From NCBI GenBank assembly GCA_002684575.1, contig NYVP01000063.1:14426-19733 (forward strand): DNA of 5,308 nucleotides, given 5' to 3'. This DNA is from Verrucomicrobiales bacterium (GTDB lineage: Bacteria; Verrucomicrobiota; Verrucomicrobiia; Verrucomicrobiales; DEV007). Positions within the stretch are counted from its first letter, which is position 1. Each line of letters begins with the position of its first letter. This document shows positions 1 through 5,308 of this stretch, piece by piece. The notes under the pieces were generated by a model. That model was given only the letters and a program-made list of their open reading frames with translations. It had not been told where the DNA came from and did no database searches. A program made the translations under genes and the position numbers.

Positions 1-915
1 GAAAAAACTTATACCCCACCAAACAAATTAGGTCTTCCAGTTGCAAAATTTTTACCTAAAGACTTATTGCAAAATGCTGTTCAGCAAGCTGCTGGAGATT
101 GGGAAAAAGATAATGAGTCTGATGAACTCAAAGTAAAGCGTGTTAGTCCTAGAACTTTAATAGCTGTTGGATCATTGATATTTTTAATGATCGGCTGGGT
201 ATTGTACGAAACTTTATTTGATAATGCCCCCAATGAGCAAGGACAGGGCATTATAAAGGAATCTATTCCCACAGGCTTTGTTGCTCTTGAGGATGAGCTT
301 AAATTATCTGCTAGCAATTTTTTAGCAGCGGAGAAATGGGAAGATGTCCTTCCTTACGTTAGACAAAGCCCAGGCATTGAGGAAAAACTTGAGAAATTTC
401 AAAACCGTTCGCCCAAGGTCTCTGTAGGTGTTCAACAATTCAGGCCTATTGATGTTATTAAAGTAAGAGACGGAGAATTTTTATATATGCTTGGTTTTCA
501 GGATGAAAATGAGGAAATTAAAAATCTTTATTTTACCTCTGAAGATCCTCATAGGATCATTTGGGAAACTTTTGTCGCTTATTGTGATGAACCTTTTGAA
601 GCGTTAACCTCTTCTGAGGCGCAGCTCGCCTCTGAGGCAATCTATAGAGTTCGGGTAAAAGCTGATGGTTACTACATAGATAATTATAACGAAAAAGACT
701 GGCAGGCCCTTGATCTGACTCATCCAAAAAGTCAAAAAAACATTTCTGCATACGTGTTAAGAGATTCTGAACAAGGAAAAAAACTAAGGCCGATTCTTTA
801 TGGTAGAAAAGACTCAGTGCCCCTGATTCTTCTCATCAAACCAAAGTTAGTTAATGATCATGATAGCGCCCCCGAGATCTTAGATTTACTAGGTATAGGA
901 TGGCACGAATTGTAA
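1..915 (+). CDS. Single-pass membrane protein of unknown function (5'-truncated by window edge)
   Basis: I do not recognise a named family. The frame is open from base 1, so the true start is probably outside the window. A TTG at 67 could be read as a start, but 22 sensible codons precede it in frame without a stop, so I treat the gene as partial. Of the 304 visible residues, about 1-51 are polar and charged (cytoplasmic). One hydrophobic helix follows at about 52-73 (core LIAVGSLIFLMIGWVLY). The remaining ~230 residues are soluble and rich in acidic and aromatic residues, and probably lie outside the membrane. The segment around visible residues 103-122 (SNFLAAEKWEDVLPYVRQSP) resembles, from memory, a motif in verrucomicrobial hypothetical proteins that have one membrane anchor and a ligand-binding-like outer domain. 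That resemblance is unverified. No catalytic motif is visible. The gene ends in TAA and faces the reverse-strand remnant only 4 bases away. Confidence 0.85.
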   Translation, partial: EKTYTPPNKLGLPVAKFLPKDLLQNAVQQAAGDWEKDNESDELKVKRVSPRTLIAVGSLIFLMIGWVLYETLFDNAPNEQGQGIIKESIPTGFVALEDELKLSASNFLAAEKWEDVLPYVRQSPGIEEKLEKFQNRSPKVSVGVQQFRPIDVIKVRDGEFLYMLGFQDENEEIKNLYFTSEDPHRIIWETFVAYCDEPFEALTSSEAQLASEAIYRVRVKADGYYIDNYNEKDWQALDLTHPKSQKNISAYVLRDSEQGKKLRPILYGRKDSVPLILLIKPKLVNDHDSAPEILDLLGIGWHEL

Positions 916-919
916 TCTA

Positions 920-1156
920 TTATTCGAGTTTTCTTACTCGATACATATTCATTGTTAAATTTGGATCAACAAATTCATCTATGAATGAATTTTTGGTATC
1001 TTCAGCAGTAAGTCCATCATCGAGTTCGACCCAAAAATAAGTGTCGTCGGCAGCATCAAATTCTAGTGAGTCGACAGCATAAACGGCTCCAGGAATCGAA
1101 ACAAAGTCTTTCAGATCAATGAAACCAGTTAATTTAAATCGTTCGCAATTTTTAGG
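920..1156 (-). pseudogene. Start-less reverse-strand coding remnant, 78 codons, unknown function
   Basis: Read on the reverse strand, 1156 down to 920 is an uninterrupted frame closed upstream by a TAA (1159-1157) and ending in tandem stops TAA TAG. The peptide looks like genuine protein: an acidic, aromatic-containing run such as GAVYAVDSLEFDAADDTYFW, then VELDDG, and a basic end YRVRKLE. The other frames are broken by stops. No ATG, GTG or TTG lies in frame before the last ~10 codons. The only rare-start candidates are ATT at 1120 and CTG at 1114, and neither has a visible ribosome binding site. Its end lies 4 bases from the convergent stop of the upstream gene, as expected for a real gene end. 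It could be an N-terminally truncated gene, a small gene using a rare start, or a gene hit by a frameshift or assembly error near 1157. I recognise no family. That it was or is coding is fairly likely; that it is dead is uncertain. Confidence 0.45.
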
Positions 1157-1278
1157 TTAAAAATAGTCCTTGAATAGCAGACTAAACTGAAAAAATCACT
1201 ATTTTAATGGCTCTAGACTTGAGCTTATTGAAGATCATTGTCAGATTAATCATTGCAAGGTAGTTAATATTTGCCGCT
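1157..1278. other. AT-rich intergenic gap, presumed promoter region of the cytochrome/DUF1553 gene
   Basis: This 122-base gap separates the reverse-strand remnant from the start of the large forward gene. All three forward and three reverse frames are broken by stops. The longest reverse frame with a start is a 23-codon ORF beginning at 1253, with no supporting features. The promoter of the 1279-4443 gene should lie here. The best -35-like hexamer is TTGTCA (1238-1243), but no good -10 sits at standard spacing; TAATAT at 1265-1270 is 21 bases away. The nearest purine-rich stretch, GCAAGG (1255-1260), is 18 bases before the ATG, too far for a normal Shine-Dalgarno site. Confidence 0.4.
1160..1205. 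repeat. 8-bp inverted repeat upstream of the large gene
   Basis: AAAATAGT (1160-1167) is exactly complementary to ACTATTTT (1198-1205), with a 30-base spacer. A second, overlapping short pair, TAGTC (1164-1168) and GACTA (1180-1184), could form an alternative hairpin. The arms are AT-rich and the spacer is long, so chance is a serious explanation. If functional, it would be an operator or an RNA structure in the leader of the downstream gene. Confidence 0.25.
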
Positions 1279-4200
1279 ATGAGTATATCATCCAAGTTTT
1301 TGATCTATATTTTTATATTATTATCAAGTTCCGCTTCTTTTGGGGCTATTGAATTTAATAGGGACATTAGACCAATTTTATCAGGAAAATGTTTCGAATG
1401 CCATGGTCCTGATGCTAATCATCGTAATGCAGGACTTAGACTTGATACAAGAGAAGGTGCTGTATCAGATAACGATGGAATCAAAGCAATTGATCCGGAT
1501 AATCTCTCTGAAAGTGAAATCCTTTTCAGAATTCAAACGGAAGACTCTGAGGAGATTATGCCACCTCCTGACTCCAAAAAACTTTTAACTGAAAAAGAAA
1601 AGTCATTGATAAAAGAGTGGATTAAGAGTGGTGGAGAATATCAAGATCATTGGGCCTTTGAAAAAGTTAAAGAATCAGAACCTCCAAAAATAGAAAACAA
1701 TAACAAGTCAGATAATCCTATTGATGCGTTTGTTGTTAATAGGCTCAATGAAGTTGGTCTATCTCCCATGAATGAAGCTGGTAAAGAGATTTTGATTAGG
1801 AGAGTTAAATTTGATCTCACTGGATTACCGCCCACTAGAGAGGAAGTTGATCAATTTCTTGCAGACAATTCTCAAGATGCTTATGAGAAAATGGTTGATC
1901 GTATAATGCAATTGCATTCTTACGGTGAAAGAATGGCTTTGGCTTGGATGGATGCGGCTAGATATGGGGATTCTTCTGTAATGCATGCGGATGGCCCAAG
2001 GTTTATGTGGCCATGGCGTGATTGGGTAATAGATGCCTACAATGCTAATATGCCATTTGATCGGTTCACTGTTGAACAACTTGCAGGGGATTTATTGCCT
2101 AATGCTACGGTTGGTCAAAAAGTTGCTTCCGGGTTTAATCGTAACCATGCGACATCTGATGAAGGAGGGGCTATTTCCGAAGAGCTTCGTGTTGAATATG
2201 TTGTTGATAGAGTAAAGACAACTTCAAATGTCTGGATGGGACTAACAATGGAATGCAGCCAGTGTCATGATCATAAATATGATCCGATATCGCAAAGAGA
2301 ATATTATCAGATGTTTGCCTATTTCAATAATACCACTGACCCAGGCATGCAGACTAGAAACGGTAATCAAGCTCCAGTGGTGAATGTCCCTGATAAAAAT
2401 CAGCAAGCCAAATTGGAAGAGTTAGATAAGAGAATAAATTATGAGGATAACAAAATTGAGGGGTATAAGCGTTCAGTAATTCCAAAATACGTGGCCTGGC
2501 TTAGAGAGGCAGAAAAGAATGTAGACAATGCCAACTTAGAACCTGGTGGAATAAAGCATTTTTTCTCTCTTAACGAAAAATCAGTTAATAAAGTTAAAGA
2601 TGAAATAGGTGGATTTGCTGGAACTATTTCAGGTAAATTAACATCAATTAAAAGAAATAATGAACTTGGTCTCGCTTTTGATGGTAAGACTTCTTTTGCT
2701 TTTGATGATTGGCCAGAGTTAGAGAGGACCTCAGCTTTTACTTTCTCAACATTACTTAAATTGCCTGCTGATGGAAACGGAGCTGTCTTCGCTCGTATGA
2801 ATGAGGACAAGAATTATAGGGGTTATGATTTTTGGCTGCAGAATCGATCTTTTGGAACCCACATTGTTAGTGAATGGCCAAATAATGCTTTGAAGGTTGT
2901 TTCTGACAAGCAACTTGAAGTTAATAAATGGCAACATGTCGTAATAACATATGATGGTTCTTCCAAGGCATCTGGGATAAAGCTTTATATAGATGGAAAT
3001 TTGGTTGGTAATAAAGTCGAGCAGGATTCTTTGAATGATTCAATCCTTACTGAAGCACCATTTAAGATAGGTAGCCGTTCAAAGACCAGCCATTTCAAAG
3101 GAGAGTTAGATGAGTTGCGTATTTATGATCGCGCGCTAGGTGTGGATGAAATTAAAAGTATTGGAGGAGATCCAATAAAGAGTTTCTTAGCAATTGATAA
3201 AAAAGAGAGAAGTAAAGAACAGAAAATGACCCTTCTTAATTATTATCTAAACAATAACGATGATGAGTATAAAAGATTGGTTTCAATAAAAAACGATCTT
3301 AACAAAAAGAAATCTGACTTATTGGCTCAAAAAAAAGTTACCTCAATGATTATGCAGGATAATCCTGAGGCCAAAAAAAGAATCACTTATATTCTAAATA
3401 GGGGCCAATATGATCAACCCATAAAAGAAGGTGAAGATGCTATCGTGAATCCAGGAGTGCCATCGATTCTTCCGAAGCTCGCAGCCGACGCTCCTGCCAA
3501 TCGATTAGGGCTTGCCAAATGGTTGACCGACCCTTCGCATCCTCTGACAGCAAGAGTAGCTGTTAATAGATATTGGTCTATGTTTTTTGGAAGGGGAATA
3601 GTCAAGACACCAGATGATTTTGGTAATCAAGGATCACCACCATCTCATCCCGAGCTCCTTGATTGGTTAGCCAATGATTTTGTGAAAAATGGATGGGATG
3701 TTAAAAGAACTATTCGCCAGATTGTCACTTCTAAAACTTATAGGCAGCAATCCAAAATTCTTCAGATTGCTCAAAATAAAGATCCTGAAAATATATTTTT
3801 ATCCAGATCTCCAAGATTTCGTCTTCAGGGTGAATTTATTCGTGATGCAGCACTTTCGTTTTCAGGACTATTGGTGGACTCAGTTGGAGGGCCGAGTGTT
3901 AAGCCTTACCAGCCCGCAAATATTTGGAACGAAGTTTCCTTAAATGGAGGACTTCGGTATAAGCGAGACTCCGGTGATAAGCTCTACAGAAGGTCAATTT
4001 ATACATATTGGAAACGCTCAGCTCCAATGCCTAATATGCTTATATTTGATGCTCCGACTCGGGAAAAGTGCATGATACAAAGGCCGATCACAAATACTCC
4101 ATTACAAGCTTTAGTTGTTTTGAATGATCCACAATTCGTTGAAGCTGCTAGAGCATTTGCTCAAAAAATGATCACTGAGGCGGGTAATAATGAGAGCGCT

Positions 4201-4443
4201 AGAATTAATTATGGTTTTAAGGTTGCTTTATCAAGAGAGGCTACCGAAGAGGAGATTTCAGTTATCAGCCAAGTTTTGAAGTCACAGATGGAATCGTTTA
4301 ATGCAGATAATGAGAAGGCTAAGCAGTTTTTGTCTGTGGGTGAAATTTCAAGAGATGAAAAAATTGATTTAGTTGAGCATGCATCATGGACCGTTATAGC
4401 TCAGATGCTACTCAATATGGACGAAACATTGACCCGAGGTTAA
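1279..4443 (+). CDS. PSD1 / planctomycete cytochrome c protein (PSCyt1-DUF1549-LamG-DUF1553), Sec-exported
   Basis: A complete 1054-residue protein, within the usual 700-1100 range of the family. Residues 1-23 form a Sec signal peptide (K6, hydrophobic core FLIYIFILL, small residues before IEFNRDI), which supports the ATG at 1279 although no Shine-Dalgarno site is visible. The PSCyt1 domain (~33-118) has the heme motif C38-F-E-C41-H42-GPD and a likely axial methionine in M94-PPP. A linker with HWAF (124-127) leads to DUF1549 (~146-352), which carries a second CxxCH, C326-S-Q-C329-H330, in the typical CHDHKYDP context. A LamG/concanavalin-like fold (~426-622) shows FDGK, KWQHVVITYDG, LYIDG and FKGELDELRIYDRAL. 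It is flanked by charged helical, coiled-coil-like stretches (~373-400 and ~633-690). DUF1553 (~735-1000) shows NRLGLAKWLTDPSHPLTARV, GRGIV, DDFG, SHPELLDWLA, YRQQS, and later RPITNTPLQAL with LNDPQFVEAARAFA. A periplasmic heme protein acting with the adjacent DUF1501 product is inferred. The substrate is unknown; carbohydrate is suggested by LamG and by the family's common context. Confidence 0.95.
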   Translation: MSISSKFLIYIFILLSSSASFGAIEFNRDIRPILSGKCFECHGPDANHRNAGLRLDTREGAVSDNDGIKAIDPDNLSESEILFRIQTEDSEEIMPPPDSKKLLTEKEKSLIKEWIKSGGEYQDHWAFEKVKESEPPKIENNNKSDNPIDAFVVNRLNEVGLSPMNEAGKEILIRRVKFDLTGLPPTREEVDQFLADNSQDAYEKMVDRIMQLHSYGERMALAWMDAARYGDSSVMHADGPRFMWPWRDWVIDAYNANMPFDRFTVEQLAGDLLPNATVGQKVASGFNRNHATSDEGGAISEELRVEYVVDRVKTTSNVWMGLTMECSQCHDHKYDPISQREYYQMFAYFNNTTDPGMQTRNGNQAPVVNVPDKNQQAKLEELDKRINYEDNKIEGYKRSVIPKYVAWLREAEKNVDNANLEPGGIKHFFSLNEKSVNKVKDEIGGFAGTISGKLTSIKRNNELGLAFDGKTSFAFDDWPELERTSAFTFSTLLKLPADGNGAVFARMNEDKNYRGYDFWLQNRSFGTHIVSEWPNNALKVVSDKQLEVNKWQHVVITYDGSSKASGIKLYIDGNLVGNKVEQDSLNDSILTEAPFKIGSRSKTSHFKGELDELRIYDRALGVDEIKSIGGDPIKSFLAIDKKERSKEQKMTLLNYYLNNNDDEYKRLVSIKNDLNKKKSDLLAQKKVTSMIMQDNPEAKKRITYILNRGQYDQPIKEGEDAIVNPGVPSILPKLAADAPANRLGLAKWLTDPSHPLTARVAVNRYWSMFFGRGIVKTPDDFGNQGSPPSHPELLDWLANDFVKNGWDVKRTIRQIVTSKTYRQQSKILQIAQNKDPENIFLSRSPRFRLQGEFIRDAALSFSGLLVDSVGGPSVKPYQPANIWNEVSLNGGLRYKRDSGDKLYRRSIYTYWKRSAPMPNMLIFDAPTREKCMIQRPITNTPLQALVVLNDPQFVEAARAFAQKMITEAGNNESARINYGFKVALSREATEEEISVISQVLKSQMESFNADNEKAKQFLSVGEISRDEKIDLVEHASWTVIAQMLLNMDETLTRG

Positions 4444-4466
4444 ACTAAATTTAACAATAAAACATT

Positions 4467-5308
4467 ATGGATGATTACAATCGCAGAAACTTTTTGTTAA
4501 GCACAGGTCACGGAATGGGGGCTGCAGCATTGAGTTCTTTATGGAACCCCAATTTGATTGGGTCAGCAGGAGCAGCTTCTGGGCTTCCTGGATTTCCTAA
4601 TTTTCCACCCAAAGCAAAACGAGCCATTTATCTTTTTTTTCCAGGTGGTCCTTCGCATATTGATCTGTTCGATTACAAGCCTGAGCTTCGTAAAATACAT
4701 GGTCAAGAATTGCCTGATTCCATAAGACAAGGTCAGAGAATCACTGGAATGACTAGTGGGCAAAAATCATTTCCTTGTGTTGCTCCAATGTTTGAGTTTG
4801 AAAAGTTCGGTAAGCATGGGACTTGGGTTAACAAGGATCTTCTTCCTCACACAGCTGGAATTGTAGACGATATAACTATTATTCGTTCAATGAATACTGA
4901 GGCTATCAACCATGATCCTGCGATCACTTATATTAATACTGGTGTACAGCCTCCTGGAAAACCGAGCATGGGCTCTTGGCTTAGTTATGGTTTAGGGAGT
5001 GAAAATGAGAATATGCCTTCTTACGTTGTAATGATTTCGAGAGGGAGAGGTCAGCTGCAGGCCCTATATGATCGGTTATGGGGAAGTGGATTCCTTCCTT
5101 CAAAGCATCAAGGAGTTAAACTGCGATCTTCTGGAGAGCCAGTTCTGTATCTTAATAACCCTCCTGGTATTGATCGAGATATGAGAAGGGGAATGCTTGA
5201 CGGTTTGCAAAAATTGAATTCAAAGACTCATCAAAAGTTCAATGATCCCGAAACTCAAACTAGAATTTCTCAATATGAAATGGCATTTAGGATGCAGGCA
5301 GAAGTTCC
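4467..5308 (+). CDS. DUF1501 family protein, Tat-exported, alkaline phosphatase/sulfatase-like fold (3'-truncated)
   Basis: The first 280 residues of a protein family that is usually about 430-490 residues long; the window ends inside the frame. The N-terminus has a twin-arginine signal: R6-R7-N-F-L, a weakly hydrophobic glycine/alanine stretch (~11-33), and an A-x-A site (A34-G-A36) for cleavage near residue 36. The RR motif five residues after the ATG fixes the start at 4467, although no Shine-Dalgarno site precedes it. Diagnostic DUF1501 blocks follow: [19 protein letters not shown] (56-74), HGQELP (78-83), [20 protein letters not shown] (125-144) with AINHDPA (146-152), then [14 protein letters not shown] (166-179) and SYVVM. 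The GGPSH and HD residues lie where alkaline phosphatase-superfamily enzymes place metal or active-site ligands; that assignment is inference. It starts 23 bases after the DUF1553 gene and is probably co-transcribed with it. This order recurs across Planctomycetes and Verrucomicrobia. The substrate is unknown; hydrolysis of a sulfate or phosphate ester is only suggested by the fold. Confidence 0.93.
   Translation, partial: MDDYNRRNFLLSTGHGMGAAALSSLWNPNLIGSAGAASGLPGFPNFPPKAKRAIYLFFPGGPSHIDLFDYKPELRKIHGQELPDSIRQGQRITGMTSGQKSFPCVAPMFEFEKFGKHGTWVNKDLLPHTAGIVDDITIIRSMNTEAINHDPAITYINTGVQPPGKPSMGSWLSYGLGSENENMPSYVVMISRGRGQLQALYDRLWGSGFLPSKHQGVKLRSSGEPVLYLNNPPGIDRDMRRGMLDGLQKLNSKTHQKFNDPETQTRISQYEMAFRMQAEV

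Noticed and set aside
924..941. Possible bidirectional terminator: TCGAG, 8-base loop, CTCGA between the convergent ends
   Set aside because: The stem is only 5 bp, does not extend on either side, and lacks a following U-run; it also falls within the last codons of the reverse frame.
1182..1253. 23-codon reverse-strand ORF with ATG starts, as a possible 5' part of the reverse remnant
   Set aside because: It lies in a different frame, ends in TAG, has no ribosome binding site, and joining it to the remnant would need to bypass several stops.
1238..1270. Sigma-70-like promoter with TTGTCA and TAATAT
   Set aside because: The spacing is 21 bases, outside the normal 16-19, and no better -10 is present at the correct distance.
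1264..1273. Bacteroidetes-type -7 element (TAnnTTTG) before the large gene
   Set aside because: TA is followed by three bases rather than two before TTTG, and no matching -33 element was found.
2439..2810. 123-codon reverse-strand ORF
   Set aside because: It lies wholly opposite the LamG-coding part of the large gene, whose forward frame has clear domain motifs; its own translation shows no recognisable feature.
4563..4763. 66-codon reverse-strand ORF
   Set aside because: It is antisense to the conserved N-terminal DUF1501 blocks and has low-complexity basic residues typical of a shadow frame.

Overview
The window looks like a chromosomal piece of an AT-rich bacterium of the Planctomycetes-Verrucomicrobia group. 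The main evidence is a 1054-residue protein combining a planctomycete-type cytochrome c domain, DUF1549, a LamG-like domain and DUF1553, followed directly by a DUF1501 protein. This family pair is greatly expanded in Planctomycetes and Verrucomicrobia and rare elsewhere. The low GC content and the style of the first protein favour a marine verrucomicrobium (Opitutae-like). That placement is inference, because no marker gene is present.

Layout. Positions 1-915 (+) hold the C-terminal 304 codons of a single-pass membrane protein of unknown function; its reading frame is open to the window edge. Positions 920-1156 (-) hold a convergent 78-codon stretch that reads as convincing protein but has no ATG, GTG or TTG start. 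It is either a gene remnant, a gene with a rare start, or a gene broken by a frameshift or sequence error. Positions 1157-1278 form a short AT-rich gap that would contain the promoter of the next gene; it has an 8-bp inverted repeat and no clear sigma-70 promoter. Positions 1279-4443 (+) encode the complete PSCyt1-DUF1549-LamG-DUF1553 protein. After 23 bases, positions 4467-5308 (+) encode the first 280 residues of a DUF1501 protein, cut by the window end.

The last two genes form a probable two-gene transcription unit. The first product carries a Sec-type signal peptide and two CxxCH heme-binding motifs. The second carries a twin-arginine signal and an alkaline phosphatase/sulfatase-like fold. 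Both are expected outside the cytoplasmic membrane. The family is often found near polysaccharide-degradation genes, but its reaction has, to my knowledge, not been established. The cooperation of the two proteins is inferred from their recurrent pairing.

No tRNA, rRNA, CRISPR array, insertion sequence, riboswitch or strong terminator was seen.
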